Source: Pseudomonas nitroreducens NBRC 12694 (lineage in GTDB: Bacteria > Pseudomonadota > Gammaproteobacteria > Pseudomonadales > Pseudomonadaceae). Taken from it: 64,000 nucleotides of DNA. Both the position numbers and the translations under genes were made by a program. Below, piece by piece: positions 36,674-46,962 of this stretch; positions within the stretch are counted from its first letter, which is position 1; the number at the start of each line of letters is the position of its first letter. The stretch is taken from NCBI RefSeq assembly GCF_002091755.1, contig NZ_BDAI01000018.1, positions 9,418-73,417 of the forward strand, written 5' to 3'. A model generated the notes under the pieces. The model searched no databases. It was not told the origin of the DNA and saw only the letters and a list, made by a program, of their open reading frames with translations.

Positions 36674-36797
36674 AGGTCATATCGACTTTCAGGCCTGAAT
36701 CGGAACAATCGCGGACGAAGTCCGCTCCTGCGCACGTCGGGAAAACCGTGCTGCGGTGTAGGATGCCCTCCATCCTCTCGCCCAACGGACCTGTCCC

Positions 36798-37937
36798 ATG
36801 AAAGTCGTCATCGCTCCCGACTCCTTCAAGGAAAGCCTTTCCGCCCCTGAGGTCGCCGAAGCCATCTCCCGTGGCTGGCTGCGCGCCCGGCCCGACGACG
36901 AAACCCTGCTGCGGCCCATGGCCGACGGCGGCGAAGGCACGGTGGATGCGGTGCTGGCCGCGCGGCCGGGCGAACGTCGCGAGCTGGAGGTCTGCGGCCC
37001 GCTGGAGCAGCCGGTGAAAGCCCACTGGGGCTGCCTGGCAGACGCCACGGCGGTGATCGAGATGGCTGCCGCCAGCGGCCTGCACTGGGTGCCCGAAAGC
37101 CTGCGCGATGCCACCCGCACCACCAGCCGCGGCACGGGCGAATTGATTCGCGCGGCGCTGAATGCCGGCGCGAAGAAAATCATCATCGGCCTGGGCGGCA
37201 GTGCCACCAATGACGGCGGCCTGGGTCTGCTGCAGGCGCTGGGTGCAAGTTTCCTCGATGACCAGGGCAAGGAGTTGGGCGCCGGCGGCGCGCAGCTCTC
37301 GCAACTTCAGCGTATCGACCTGTCGAACCTCGACCCGCGGCTGGGCGCGGTCGAGGTCGAAGTCGCTGCTGATGTGAACAATCCCCTTTGCGGCCCGCAT
37401 GGCGCCTCAGCCATCTTCGGACCGCAGAAGGGCGCGAACCCGGCGCAGGTGCAGCAGCTGGACGCCGCGCTGAAACGCTTCGCCGAAGTGGCGGCGCAGG
37501 CTCTCGGGCAGGATCACAGCCTGTTCCCCGGCGTCGGTGCCGCGGGCGGTCTGGGCTTCGCCTGCCGGGCGTTCCTCAAGGCGCGGTTCCGCCCGGGCAT
37601 CGAGCTGATCGCCGAGCTGTCGGAACTGGACACGGCGCTTGCCGGCGCGTCGTTGGTCATTACCGGGGAAGGGCGGCTGGATGGCCAGAGCCTGCATGGA
37701 AAGACGCCGGTGGGCGTGGCGCATGTCGCCCGTCGCACGGGCGTGCCGGTGATTGCACTGGCGGGTAGCGTTGGCGAAGGGTTGGCTGAATTGCGCGAGG
37801 CGGGTATCGAGGCAGCGTTCAGCCTGGCGCCGGGGCCCATCACCCTGGCCGATGCCTGCGCACGGGCGGCGCAGGAGCTGGAAAACCGCGCCGAGGCGCT
37901 GGCACGCTTCTGGTCGCTGGCTCAGGCTGCGCGGTAG
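36798..37937 (+). CDS. Glycerate kinase (GarK/GlxK type)
   Basis: A 379-residue class II glycerate kinase that phosphorylates D-glycerate to 2-phosphoglycerate. The N-terminal signature MKVVIAPDSFKESLSAPEVAEAI is characteristic, as are DGGEGTVDA at about 47-55, GLGGSATNDGG at about 131-141 and VITGEGRLDGQS at about 292-303. No glyoxylate/tartronate genes are adjacent. It ends in a 16-base overlap with a convergent small gene. Confidence 0.95.
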   Translation: MKVVIAPDSFKESLSAPEVAEAISRGWLRARPDDETLLRPMADGGEGTVDAVLAARPGERRELEVCGPLEQPVKAHWGCLADATAVIEMAAASGLHWVPESLRDATRTTSRGTGELIRAALNAGAKKIIIGLGGSATNDGGLGLLQALGASFLDDQGKELGAGGAQLSQLQRIDLSNLDPRLGAVEVEVAADVNNPLCGPHGASAIFGPQKGANPAQVQQLDAALKRFAEVAAQALGQDHSLFPGVGAAGGLGFACRAFLKARFRPGIELIAELSELDTALAGASLVITGEGRLDGQSLHGKTPVGVAHVARRTGVPVIALAGSVGEGLAELREAGIEAAFSLAPGPITLADACARAAQELENRAEALARFWSLAQAAR

Positions 37938-38158
37938 TCGTCGGCGGCGCGCTGCAGCCAGTCAGGGAGGTCGCGACGTTTCACTTTCTGGCGCTTGGCA
38001 TCCGCCAGGCATTCGAGCAGGTAGTGGCGTTTGTGCGGATCATCGCCCGCCAGCGACAGTGCCAGGTCGCGGTCCATCCAGCGACGGATGCGCCAGTAGA
38101 TCCACCAGTGGAAATACAGGCCGGCGGCGGTGGTGGCGACGATGATGAAGTAGTCCAT
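37922..38158 (-). CDS. Small single-helix membrane protein, hypothetical
   Basis: A 78-residue protein with one N-terminal membrane helix (about 3-22, YFIIVATTAAGLYFHWWIYW) and a charged cytoplasmic tail (RRWMDRDLALSLAGDDPHKRHYLLECLADAKRQKVKRRDLPDWL split by short helices). No known domain. The ATG at 38158 replaces an upstream start that would add 12 non-hydrophobic residues. It is convergent with, and overlaps by 16 bases, the glycerate kinase gene. Confidence 0.75.
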   Translation of the reverse strand: MDYFIIVATTAAGLYFHWWIYWRIRRWMDRDLALSLAGDDPHKRHYLLECLADAKRQKVKRRDLPDWLQRAADDYRAA

Positions 38159-38363
38159 GCGCGAATCCAGGTCGGGTGCTTCTTCTGCGGGCACCAGCCT
38201 AACCGATACTCCTGCAGGAAAAACTGAGCCACGGCAGGCGATTTCGGCGGATATGGCACAAACTGTACGAAAGCTGAATCGAGATCAGCTGTTTCACGAC
38301 CTGGCGTGACAGGCGGGCTGTCGTCGGAGTCTAATAGTCGTAGCCCTACTCGGAGGTTCCCCA

Positions 38364-38828
38364 ATGCGTAAAACTGCCCTGATCGCCGTGACTTTCGCTG
38401 CTCTGGCCATGACCCTCGGTGGTTGCCAGTCCAGCTTGACCGGCGACACCTATACCCGTGAAGAAGCACGTACCGTGCAGAATGTTCGAATGGGTACCAT
38501 CCAGGCCCTGCGCCCCGTGAAGATCGAAGGCACCAAGACACCGATCGGCTCGGTTGCCGGCGCTGCAGTCGGCGGCATCGGTGGCAGCGCCATCGGTGGC
38601 GGTAAGGGCAGCTATGTCACTGCCATCATTGGCGCCGTGGCCGGCGGCCTGCTCGGTGCGGCTACCGAGGAAGGCCTGACCCGTACCCAGGGCGTGGAAA
38701 TCACCGTTCGCGAAGACGACGGCAGCACCCGCGCCTATGTCCAGCAGGTCGACGAAGGCGCCGTGTTCCGCGTGGGCGAGCGTGTGCGCATCCTGACCGT
38801 CAACGGTACCAGCCGCGTCTCTCACTGA
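38364..38828 (+). CDS. Glycine-zipper 17 kDa outer-membrane lipoprotein (SlyB/Pcp family), copy 1
   Basis: A 154-residue lipoprotein with an LGGC lipobox (Cys21). The glycine-zipper hairpin at about 72-110 (VAGAAVGGIGGSAIGGGKG...AIIGAVAGGLLGAATEEG) is followed by a small beta domain, VEITVREDDGSTRAYVQQ. SlyB proteins form oligomers that stabilise the outer membrane in enteric bacteria. The paralogue at 50952 is similar along its whole length. The gene stands alone between candidate promoter GTGACA/TCTAAT (38306-38335) and a strong terminator. Confidence 0.92.
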   Translation: MRKTALIAVTFAALAMTLGGCQSSLTGDTYTREEARTVQNVRMGTIQALRPVKIEGTKTPIGSVAGAAVGGIGGSAIGGGKGSYVTAIIGAVAGGLLGAATEEGLTRTQGVEITVREDDGSTRAYVQQVDEGAVFRVGERVRILTVNGTSRVSH

Positions 38829-38868
38829 CCGGTTACCGGCCGCCCACCTGTAGCGGCCATCGAAACTC

Positions 38869-38909
38869 AGCGCGCGGCAGTCGCTCCGACTGTCGCGCGC
38901 TATCGTTTT
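38869..38909 (+). terminator. Terminator after the first SlyB/Pcp-like gene
   Basis: A 15-pair stem, AGCGCGCG-CAGTCG with CGACTG-CGCGCGCT and one G-U pair, has a three-base loop and is followed by ATCGTTTTG. Confidence 0.75.
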
Positions 38910-39084
38910 GGGGATTGGAATGTCGACCTGGGGCGCTGCCGGCGCGACCAGGGCTGAATTTTCGTAATAATTCAATCCATGACGCGTAATCGATAGATAT
39001 GGATAATCGTGGCCTTCGTACGCCGGCCCCTGCGGTGCGGGGTCGTTTGTATGGACGCCGTCCGCTGGCGAGAAGGAGCAGGAC

Positions 39085-41880
39085 ATGATTCTGGCGCTGA
39101 TCATCGCGCTGCCTTTCTTCGGGGTATTGCTGCCGCTGATGGCCGAGCGTTTCGGTCGAACGGCCTGTGCTGCCGCGACCGGCCTGGTGCCGCTCGCCGG
39201 GTTGGCCCTGCTGTTGAGCCAGCGCGGGGTGCTGGGCGCTGATCCTCGGGTCTATCGCTCGGAGTGGTTGCCGGAGCTGGGCTTGAACCTCAGCCTGCGT
39301 CTGGATGGCCTGGGCTTCCTGTTCGCCCTGTTGATCCTCGGTATTGGCCTGCTGGTGGTCCTCTACGCCCGCTATTACCTGTCGGAGAAGGAGCCTGCCG
39401 GGCGTTTCTTCGCCTTCCTGCTGCTGTTCATGGGCGCCATGCTTGGCGTGGTGCTCAGCGAAAACCTGCTGTTGATGCTGGTGTTCTGGGAACTGACCAG
39501 CCTGTCGTCGTTCCTGCTGATCGGCTTCTGGGGGCATCGCTCGGATGCGCGCAAGGGCGCGCGGATGGCGCTGGCGGTGACCGGTGGCGGTGGCCTCGCG
39601 CTGTTGGCCGGCATCCTGCTGATCGGCCACGTGGTCGGCAGCTTCGAGTTGAGCAGCGTGCTCGGCGCGCGCGAGGTGCTGCAGGCCAGCCCGCTGTTCC
39701 CGCTGGCGCTGTGCCTGGTGCTGCTGGGGGTGTTCACCAAGTCGGCGCAGTTCCCATTCCATTTCTGGCTGCCCCACGCGATGGCCGCGCCGACGCCGGT
39801 CTCCGCCTACCTGCACTCGGCGACCATGGTGAAAGCCGGCGTGTTCCTGTTGGCGCGCCTGTACCCGCTGCTGTCGGGCAATGACCTGTGGTTCTACCTG
39901 GTCAGCCTCACCGGCCTGGCGACGTTGCTGATGGGGGCGTTCGTCGCGCTGTTCCAGAACGACCTCAAGGGCCTGCTGGCCTACTCGACCATCAGTCACC
40001 TGGGCCTGATCACCCTGTTGTTCGGCCTGGATTCGCCCATGGCCAACGTCGCGGCGATCTTCCACATCATCAACCACGCGACCTTCAAGGCCTCGCTCTT
40101 CATGGCCGCCGGGATCATCGACCACGAGACCGGCAGCCGCGACATGCGTCGCATCAACGGCATGTGGAAGTACATGCCGCACACCGCCGTGCTGGCGATG
40201 GTGGCGTCGGCTTCGATGGCGGGTGTGCCGCTGCTCAACGGCTTCCTCAGCAAGGAAATGTTCTTCGGCGAGACCCTGGCGCAGAACATGATGGGCAGCT
40301 TCAACTGGCTGATCCCGGCGCTGGCGACCTTGGGCGCGCTGTTCTCGGTGAGCTACTCGGTGCGTTTCATCCACGACGTGTTCTTCAACGGCGAGCCGAT
40401 CAACCTGCCCAACCCGCACCCCCATGAGCCGCCGCGCTACATGAAGGTGCCGGTGGAAATCCTCGTGCTGATCTGCCTGCTGGTGGGGATCATGCCGGGC
40501 ATCATCGTCGGCCCGCTGCTGGCCGGCGCCGCCGCGTCGAGCCTGAACGGCGCGCTACCCGAATACAGCCTGGCGATCTGGCACGGCTTCAATGTGCCGC
40601 TGGCCATGAGCTTCGTCGCCACCGCCGGCGGCGTGCTGCTCTATGTGCTGCGCAAGCCGCTGTTCGACTGGTACGCCGGGCTGCCGGCGATGGACGCCAA
40701 GCAGGTGTTCGAGCAACAGGTGCAGCGGGTGGTGCGCTTTGCCGCGCGGGTCACCGGCTACCTGGAGAACGGCTCGCTGCAGCGCTATTCGATGCTGCTG
40801 GTGCTGGCCGCCGTGGTCGTGGTTTTTGCCGGCCTCGCGCCGCTGCCGGGTATCGAAGGCAACCGTGCGCAGACGCCGCTGGATGGCATCACCGCCCTGG
40901 GCCTGGTCCTGCTGGCCATCGCCGGGCCGCTCACCGTCTGGTTCCACCGCCAGCGCCTGACCGCGCTGGTCATTCTCAGTATCGCCGGCCTGCTGGTGGC
41001 GCTGGCCTTCGCCCGTTTCGCCGCGCCGGACCTGGCACTGACCCAACTGTCGGTGGAAGTGGTGACCATGGTCCTGCTGATGCTGGCGCTGTACTACCTG
41101 CCGGCACGCACGCCGAAGAGTTCCAGCAGCCTGCGCCGCCTGCGTGATTTCATCATCGCCGTCGGCGCTGGCCTGATGGTCACACTGCTGGCCTATGCCG
41201 TGCTCACGCGTCCCTACGACAGCATCGCCGGCTACTACCTGGAGAACAGCGTTTCCGGCGGCGGCGGACACAACGTGGTGAACGTGATCCTCGTGGACTT
41301 CCGGGGCTTCGATACCCTCGGCGAGATCACCGTGCTGGCGATCGCCGCGGTTGGCATCTTCGCGCTGCTCGACGGCCTGCGCCTGCTGCGCCGCGAGCAG
41401 GATGACGAGGGCCACGCCTGGGCCAAGGACCGCTTCCCACCGATCCTCGCCACGCTCTCGCGCCTGCTTCTGCCGCTGGCGCTGCTGGTTTCGGTGTTCA
41501 TCTTCCTGCGCGGGCACAACCTGCCGGGCGGCGGCTTCATTGCCGGGTTGATCACTTCGGTCGCGCTCATTCTCCAGTACATCGCCTGTGGCAGCCGCTG
41601 GGTGAGCACGCGCCTGCCGCTGGACTACGGACGCCTTGCCGGCCTCGGCGTGCTGATCGCCGGGCTGACCGGGCTGGGCGCATGGTTCTTCGGCTTCCCG
41701 TTCCTCACCTCGGCGTTCGGCCACTTCCACATTCCGCTGGTGGGTGAGATTGAGCTGGCCACCGCCATGCTCTTCGACCTGGGCGTGTACTTCACCGTGG
41801 TCGGCGCGACGCTGCTGATTCTTTCCGGGCTGGGTTCGGTCACCGCGCCGCCGGAGCCGCTGACTAAGGAGGCGTACTGA
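39085..41880 (+). CDS. mrpA: Na+/H+ antiporter Mrp subunit A with fused B domain
   Basis: A 931-residue membrane protein, the large subunit of the multi-subunit Mrp (Sha/Pha) cation/proton antiporter. The first about 500 residues are NuoL/ND5-like ([29 protein letters not shown] is the signature). Residues about 800-925 form an MrpB-like domain ([15 protein letters not shown]), so MrpA and MrpB are fused, as in group 2 systems. It heads mrpACDEFG and overlaps mrpC by one base. It supports sodium and alkali tolerance and pH homeostasis. Confidence 0.96.
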   Translation: MILALIIALPFFGVLLPLMAERFGRTACAAATGLVPLAGLALLLSQRGVLGADPRVYRSEWLPELGLNLSLRLDGLGFLFALLILGIGLLVVLYARYYLSEKEPAGRFFAFLLLFMGAMLGVVLSENLLLMLVFWELTSLSSFLLIGFWGHRSDARKGARMALAVTGGGGLALLAGILLIGHVVGSFELSSVLGAREVLQASPLFPLALCLVLLGVFTKSAQFPFHFWLPHAMAAPTPVSAYLHSATMVKAGVFLLARLYPLLSGNDLWFYLVSLTGLATLLMGAFVALFQNDLKGLLAYSTISHLGLITLLFGLDSPMANVAAIFHIINHATFKASLFMAAGIIDHETGSRDMRRINGMWKYMPHTAVLAMVASASMAGVPLLNGFLSKEMFFGETLAQNMMGSFNWLIPALATLGALFSVSYSVRFIHDVFFNGEPINLPNPHPHEPPRYMKVPVEILVLICLLVGIMPGIIVGPLLAGAAASSLNGALPEYSLAIWHGFNVPLAMSFVATAGGVLLYVLRKPLFDWYAGLPAMDAKQVFEQQVQRVVRFAARVTGYLENGSLQRYSMLLVLAAVVVVFAGLAPLPGIEGNRAQTPLDGITALGLVLLAIAGPLTVWFHRQRLTALVILSIAGLLVALAFARFAAPDLALTQLSVEVVTMVLLMLALYYLPARTPKSSSSLRRLRDFIIAVGAGLMVTLLAYAVLTRPYDSIAGYYLENSVSGGGGHNVVNVILVDFRGFDTLGEITVLAIAAVGIFALLDGLRLLRREQDDEGHAWAKDRFPPILATLSRLLLPLALLVSVFIFLRGHNLPGGGFIAGLITSVALILQYIACGSRWVSTRLPLDYGRLAGLGVLIAGLTGLGAWFFGFPFLTSAFGHFHIPLVGEIELATAMLFDLGVYFTVVGATLLILSGLGSVTAPPEPLTKEAY

Positions 41881-42212
41881 TGGAAGCGCTGTTCGCCATC
41901 GCCCTCGGGTTGCTGACCGCCAGCGGCGTCTATCTGCTGCTGCGCGCGCGCACCTTCCCTGTCGTGTTGGGGCTGACGCTATTGTCCTACGCAGTGAACC
42001 TGTTCCTCTTCGCCATGGGCCGCCTTGCCGGTGACCCGGCGGTGATCGGCAAGGTCGCCAACGCCGGCGATCCGATTCCCCAGGCGCTGGTGCTGACCGC
42101 CATCGTCATTGGCTTCGCCATGACGGCTTTCGTCATTGTGCTGGCCTTGCGCGGGCTGGCGGATACCGGCGGCGACCATGTGGATGGCGGCGACGGGGAG
42201 GAAGGCCGATGA
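41880..42212 (+). CDS. mrpC: Mrp antiporter subunit C
   Basis: A 110-residue NuoK-like three-helix membrane subunit (ALGLLTASGVYLLLRARTFPVVLGLTLLSYAVNLFLF, then PIPQALVLTAIVIGFAMTAFVIVLALR, the conserved C-subunit helix). The start overlaps mrpA as TGATG, and its stop overlaps mrpD as ATGA. An Asp/Gly-rich cytosolic tail ends the protein. Confidence 0.96.
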   Translation: MEALFAIALGLLTASGVYLLLRARTFPVVLGLTLLSYAVNLFLFAMGRLAGDPAVIGKVANAGDPIPQALVLTAIVIGFAMTAFVIVLALRGLADTGGDHVDGGDGEEGR

Positions 42213-43705
42213 ACCACTGGCTGATCCTGCCCGTCCTGCTGCCGCTGTTCGCCGGCTGTGCGCTGCTGCTGGTCGGCGAGCGCCTGCAACGCGGCCTGTC
42301 GCTGCTCGCCACGCTGACGCTGCTGCCGCTTGCCGCCGTGCTGCTGCAGCAGGCCGACAGTGGCGTGGTGCAGTTCTACGCGCTGGGCAACTGGCGGCCG
42401 CCGTTCGGCATCATTCTGGTGCTGGACCGCCTCAGTGCGCTGATGATTGCCGCCACCGCGCTGCTCGCCAGCCTGTCACTGATCTACGCGCTGCGCGGGG
42501 ATGACAAGCGCGGCAAGCGCTTCCACCCGCTGTTCCAGTTCCAGTTGCTGGGGTTGAACGGTGCGTTCCTCACCGGTGACCTGTTCAACCTCTTCGTGTT
42601 CTTCGAGATCCTGCTGATCGCTTCCTACGCGCTGTTACTGCATGGTGGCGGGGCAGGGCGCGTGCGTGCGGGGGTGCACTATGTGGTGCTCAACCTCGTC
42701 GGCTCGGCGTTCTTCCTCATCGCCGTGGGCACGCTCTACGGCATCACCGGCACCCTGAACATGGCGCACATGGCCGAGCGCGTGGCGCAGCTGAGCGCCG
42801 AGCAGGCGCCGCTGGTGCGCGCGGCGGCGCTGTTGCTGCTGGTGGTGTTCGGGCTCAAGGCCGCGCTGCTGCCGCTGTATTTCTGGCTGCCCAGGGCCTA
42901 CGCCGAAGCCACCGCGCCGGTGGCGGCGCTGTTCTCGATCATGACCAAGGTGGGCATCTACTCGATCCTGCGGGTGTACACGCTGATCTTCGGCGAGCAG
43001 GCCGGCGAGTTGGCGAATCTCGCGCAGGCGTGGCTGTGGCCGCTGGCCCTGGCCGGCATCGTCGCCGGTGCGCTGGGGGCACTCGCGGCGACCACGCTGC
43101 AAGCCATGCTGTCGTATCTGGTCGTGGTATCGGCCGGTACGCTGCTGGCGGCCATTGCCCTGGGCACGCCGGAAGCATTGTCCGCCGCGCTTTATTACTT
43201 GCTGCATAGCATCTGGGTGGCCGGTGGCCTGTTCCTGCTGGCCGACCTGATCGCCCGCCAGCGTGGCGACAAAGCCGGCCGGCTGGTACAAGGCCCGGCG
43301 TTGCTGCAGCCGCATTTGCTGGGCGGTGCGTTCTTCTTCGGCGCCATCGCGGTTGCCGGGTTGCCGCCACTGTCGGGCTTCCTCGGCAAGTTGATGCTGC
43401 TGCGCTCGGTAACCGGCGGCAGCGAGGCCGTCGCGCTGTGGAGCGTGGTCCTGCTCAGTGGGCTGGTGACCATCGTTGCCTTGAGCCGCGCCGGCAGCAC
43501 GCTGTTCTGGCGCACCGGGAATACCGTGCTGGGCAGCGCCGAGCGCGAGCCGGTGAAGCTGTTGGCGACCTTCGGCCTGCTGGCCAGCGCGCCGCTGATG
43601 GTGGTGGCCGCACGGCCCCTGCTCACTTATGCACAGGCCACGGCGGCGCAGTTACTGGACGCCGGGCTCTATCGCCAGGCGATCCTGCTGGGAGGTGGCG
43701 CATGA
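42209..43705 (+). CDS. mrpD: Mrp antiporter subunit D
   Basis: A 498-residue NuoM/NuoN-like subunit with about 14 helices. FFEILLIASYALLLHGG and FGLKAALLPLYFWLPRAYAEATAPVAALFSIMTKVGIYSILR are the recognisable proton-antiporter-type segments, with conserved Glu and Lys in membrane helices. It is co-translated with mrpC and mrpE through ATGA overlaps. Confidence 0.96.
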   Translation: MNHWLILPVLLPLFAGCALLLVGERLQRGLSLLATLTLLPLAAVLLQQADSGVVQFYALGNWRPPFGIILVLDRLSALMIAATALLASLSLIYALRGDDKRGKRFHPLFQFQLLGLNGAFLTGDLFNLFVFFEILLIASYALLLHGGGAGRVRAGVHYVVLNLVGSAFFLIAVGTLYGITGTLNMAHMAERVAQLSAEQAPLVRAAALLLLVVFGLKAALLPLYFWLPRAYAEATAPVAALFSIMTKVGIYSILRVYTLIFGEQAGELANLAQAWLWPLALAGIVAGALGALAATTLQAMLSYLVVVSAGTLLAAIALGTPEALSAALYYLLHSIWVAGGLFLLADLIARQRGDKAGRLVQGPALLQPHLLGGAFFFGAIAVAGLPPLSGFLGKLMLLRSVTGGSEAVALWSVVLLSGLVTIVALSRAGSTLFWRTGNTVLGSAEREPVKLLATFGLLASAPLMVVAARPLLTYAQATAAQLLDAGLYRQAILLGGGA

Positions 43706-44202
43706 GCCGTCGGCTGCTTCCGCACCCGCTGCTCAGTGGCGTACTGCTGCTGAGCTGGCTACTGCTGGTCAATGATTTCTCCCTTGGCCACTGGCTGCTC
43801 GGCGCCTTCCTCGGCCTGACGATCCCACTGCTGTGCCGCAACCTGCTGCTGTCCGCACCGCGCATCCAGCGGCCGGGGCTATTGCTGCGCTTCATCGGCC
43901 TGGTGCTCTACGACATCGTGGTGGCGAACCTGCAGGTGGCGAAACTGGTGCTCGGGCCGAAGGCGAATCTACGGCCGGGTTTCGTGGAAATCCCGCTGGA
44001 GCTGACCGACGATCTGGCCATCAGCATCCTCGCCAGCGTCATCACCCTGACCCCCGGCACCTGTTCCGCCGACCTTTCCGCCGATCGCCGCACGCTGCTG
44101 GTCCACGGCATCGACGTGCCCGATCCGCAGGCGCTGGTGGCGGATATCAAGGCGCGCTACGAGGCGCCGCTGAAGGAGGTGTTCCCGTGCTCGGCATCGT
44201 GA
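43702..44202 (+). CDS. mrpE: Mrp antiporter subunit E
   Basis: A 166-residue subunit with N-terminal membrane helices (about 12-27, 32-50 and 63-85) and a cytosolic C-terminal part with SVITLTPGTCSADLSADRRTLLVHGIDVPD, the MrpE signature (TLTPGT). The ATG overlaps the mrpD stop; the 3' end overlaps mrpF by 16 bases. Confidence 0.95.
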   Translation: MSRRLLPHPLLSGVLLLSWLLLVNDFSLGHWLLGAFLGLTIPLLCRNLLLSAPRIQRPGLLLRFIGLVLYDIVVANLQVAKLVLGPKANLRPGFVEIPLELTDDLAISILASVITLTPGTCSADLSADRRTLLVHGIDVPDPQALVADIKARYEAPLKEVFPCSAS

Positions 44203-44456
44203 TCCCGATCTGCCTGGCAGTGCTGGGCATCGCCGTGCTGCTCACCGTGGCGCGGCTGATCCGCGGGCCTTCGGTGGCGGACCGCATCCTCGCGCTGGAT
44301 ACGCTGTCGATCGAGGCCATCGCGCTGATCGTGCTATTCGGCATCTGGAAGGGCAGCGGCCTGTACTTCGAGGCGGCGCTGCTGATCGCGGTGATGGGCT
44401 TCGTCAGCACCGTGGCGCTGTGCAAGTTCCTCCTGCGCGGAGACATCATCGAATGA
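44187..44456 (+). CDS. mrpF: Mrp antiporter subunit F (GTG start)
   Basis: An 89-residue, three-helix subunit with the signature RLIRGPSVADRILALDTLS. I place the start at a GTG (44187) inside the end of mrpE because AGGAGG lies seven bases upstream and the protein then has family length; no ATG is available nearby. Overlaps mrpG as ATGA. Confidence 0.92.
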   Translation: MLGIVIPICLAVLGIAVLLTVARLIRGPSVADRILALDTLSIEAIALIVLFGIWKGSGLYFEAALLIAVMGFVSTVALCKFLLRGDIIE

Positions 44457-44782
44457 ACGTGATCATCGAGGCGCTGGTCTGCTTCCTGCTGCTGGCCGGC
44501 AGCCTGTTCGCCCTGCTCGGCGCCATCGGCCTGTACCGCCTGCCGGACTTCTACACGCGCCTGCACGCGCCGACCAAGGCCTCGACCCTGGGTGTGGGCG
44601 GCGTGGTGCTGGCCTCGCTGCTGTACTTCAGTACGCGCGGCGAGGGCGTGAGCCTGCACGAGATTCTGATCACTGGATTCCTCTTCATCACCGCACCGGT
44701 GAGCGCGCACCTGTTGGCGAAGGCAGCGATGCAGCGGCGCGTGCCGGTGGAGCGGGGGACCAAGGGCAAGCCTTGGGAGTGA
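44453..44782 (+). CDS. mrpG: Mrp antiporter subunit G
   Basis: A 109-residue, three-helix subunit. LLGAIGLYRLPDFYTRLHAPTKASTLGVGGV is the MrpG signature. It is the last gene of the six-gene operon; no strong terminator follows, only a degenerate REP-like sequence around 44795-44815. Confidence 0.95.
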   Translation: MNVIIEALVCFLLLAGSLFALLGAIGLYRLPDFYTRLHAPTKASTLGVGGVVLASLLYFSTRGEGVSLHEILITGFLFITAPVSAHLLAKAAMQRRVPVERGTKGKPWE

Positions 44783-44900
44783 GTTTCCGGCTCTTGTAGA
44801 AGCGAGCACGTCGGCCCATACAGTTTCCCCTCCGTTCTGTACCTGTCGGCTGCAACCGGGCGCCTCCTATACTCCGGGGACCTTTTGACTGGAGCGTCCC

Positions 44901-45806
44901 GTGCAGCAATCCCGGCCGTTCGCCCTCGCGTGCCTGGTGCTGGCCATGGCGCTCTGGGGCAGTTCCTTCATCGCGCTGAAATTCGCCTTCCTGGAAATGC
45001 CCGCCATGTGGGTGATCTTCGCCCGGATGGCGCTGGGCAGCCTGATCTTCCTCGCCGCCTGGCGCTGGCGCGGGCGAATCGACTACCGACCCGGTGACTG
45101 GAGGTGGCTGCTCGCCCTGGCCGCTTGCGAGCCCTGCCTGTACTTCATCTTCGAGTCCCTGGCGCTGCAACAGACCAGTGCCGCGCAGGCCGGGATGATC
45201 ACCGCGCTGCTGCCCCTGCTGGTGGCGGTTGGCGCCTTCTTCCTGCTGCATGAACGGATCGCCCGCAACACCTGGCTGGGTTTTGCCCTGGCGGTGCTCG
45301 GCTCGCTCTGGCTGACGCTGGCCAGCGAGCCGGACAGCCATGCGCCCAACCCGCTGCTGGGCAACCTCTACGAGTTGCTGGCAATGCTTTGCGCCACCGG
45401 CTACACCCTGCTGCTCAAGCACCTGTCGGCGCGTTATTCGCCCTTCATCCTGACCGCGATGCAGGCGTTCATCGGCTCGGTGTTCTTCCTGCCGCTGGCG
45501 CTGGCAACCTCCGGGCTGCCGGCGGCACCCGGCCCGACTGGCTGGTTCGCGCTGGTCTACCTGGGCAGCGTGGTAACCGTCGGCGCCTATGGCCTGTACA
45601 ACTTCGGTGTCAGCCGCCTGCCGGCAAGCCAGGCGACCGGCTTCATCAACCTGATCCCGGTGTTCACCCTGATCTTCGCCGCGCTGCTGCTGGGCGAGGT
45701 GCTCAGCGGCCAGCAGGCGCTGGCCGCCGGCCTGGTGTTTGCCGGTGTCGCCCTCAGCCAGTGGCGCAGCGCGCCGCCCACGTCGCCCGCCGGTGTGCTG
45801 GACTGA
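44901..45806 (+). CDS. DMT-superfamily (EamA) transporter, probable exporter
   Basis: A 301-residue protein with ten predicted helices in two EamA repeats ([19 protein letters not shown] in the first, [22 protein letters not shown] in the second). EamA proteins usually export amino acids or metabolites. The start is a GTG with GGAG seven bases upstream. It ends 38 bases before the PLP enzyme gene in the same direction, so the exporter and enzymes may share a transcript. Confidence 0.92.
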   Translation: MQQSRPFALACLVLAMALWGSSFIALKFAFLEMPAMWVIFARMALGSLIFLAAWRWRGRIDYRPGDWRWLLALAACEPCLYFIFESLALQQTSAAQAGMITALLPLLVAVGAFFLLHERIARNTWLGFALAVLGSLWLTLASEPDSHAPNPLLGNLYELLAMLCATGYTLLLKHLSARYSPFILTAMQAFIGSVFFLPLALATSGLPAAPGPTGWFALVYLGSVVTVGAYGLYNFGVSRLPASQATGFINLIPVFTLIFAALLLGEVLSGQQALAAGLVFAGVALSQWRSAPPTSPAGVLD

Positions 45807-45844
45807 ACTCACTGAATCGCTTGCCCTGCCAGGAGAACGACACG

Positions 45845-46945
45845 ATGGCCGCCCAGGAACGCAACTGGACCCGCGAGGCGATCCGCATCATCGAAGCGGA
45901 TTTCCAACGCAGCGCCGATACCCACCTGATTCCCCTGGACATGCCCGGCCTGCCGGGCGTGGACCTGTATTTCAAGGACGAGTCCAGCCACCCCACCGGC
46001 AGCCTCAAGCACCGCCTGGCCCGCTCGCTGTTCCTCTACGCGTTGTGCAATGGCTGGCTGCGGCCGGGCGCTCCGGTGATCGAGGCATCCAGTGGTTCGA
46101 CGGCGATCTCCGAAGCGTATTTCGCCCGGCTGCTCGGCGTGCCGTTCATTGCCGTGGTTCCCGCCAGCACCTCGAAGGAGAAGATCGCGCAGATCGCCTT
46201 CTATGGCGGCCAGGCGCACTTGGTGGACGACCCGACGCAGATCTACGCCGAATCCGAGCGACTGGCGAAGGAAACCGGCGGCCACTTCATGGACCAGTTC
46301 ACCTACGCCGAGCGCGCCACCGACTGGCGGGCGAACAACAACATCGCCGAGTCGATCTTCCAGCAGATGCGCCACGAGCGCTTCCCCGAGCCGGCCTGGC
46401 TGGTCTCCAGCCCCGGCACCGGTGGCACCCTGGCGACCCTGGGGCGCTTCGCCCGCTACCGCCGGCATGACACCCGTGTGCTCTGCGCCGACGCCGAACG
46501 CTCGGTGTTCTTCGATTCCTACCGCACCGGCGACCGCGGCCTCACCCTGAGCTACGGCTCGCGCATCGAAGGCATCGGCCGCCCGCGCGTGGAAGCGTCG
46601 TTCCTGCCCAACGTGCTGGATGCCTGCTGCAAGGTGCCGGATGACCTGTCGCTGGCCGCCATGCACTACCTGGCGCAGCGGCTGGGCCGGCACGTCGGCG
46701 CCTCCAGCGGCACCAACCTGATCGGCGCGCTGCTGGTCGCGCGTCAGATGGTGGCTCGGCGCGAGAGTGGTTCGGTGGTGGCGATCCTCTGTGACAGCGG
46801 CGAGCGCTACGCGACAACCTATTACAACCCGCTATGGCTGATTTCCCAGGGCTTCGACCTCGATCCGCTGATAGAGGCCGTGCGCCAGTGCGCCGAACAC
46901 GGCGCGGCGCTGCCCGGCGATCTGCCCTGTATCGGACTGGATTGA
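45845..46945 (+). CDS. PLP-dependent cysteine synthase-family enzyme
   Basis: A 366-residue fold-type II PLP enzyme. The Schiff-base lysine is Lys55 in [12 protein letters not shown], the substrate loop is [10 protein letters not shown] (about 80-89), and the phosphate-binding loop is [12 protein letters not shown]. It is longer than CysK/CysM and lacks a CBS domain. Annotated relatives are cysteine synthase or cystathionine beta-synthase-like; the true substrate is unknown. The racemase gene begins 17 bases beyond the stop, implying amino-acid metabolism as a unit. Confidence 0.9.
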   Translation: MAAQERNWTREAIRIIEADFQRSADTHLIPLDMPGLPGVDLYFKDESSHPTGSLKHRLARSLFLYALCNGWLRPGAPVIEASSGSTAISEAYFARLLGVPFIAVVPASTSKEKIAQIAFYGGQAHLVDDPTQIYAESERLAKETGGHFMDQFTYAERATDWRANNNIAESIFQQMRHERFPEPAWLVSSPGTGGTLATLGRFARYRRHDTRVLCADAERSVFFDSYRTGDRGLTLSYGSRIEGIGRPRVEASFLPNVLDACCKVPDDLSLAAMHYLAQRLGRHVGASSGTNLIGALLVARQMVARRESGSVVAILCDSGERYATTYYNPLWLISQGFDLDPLIEAVRQCAEHGAALPGDLPCIGLD

Positions 46946-46962
46946 TTCATCTGGAGCGAAGC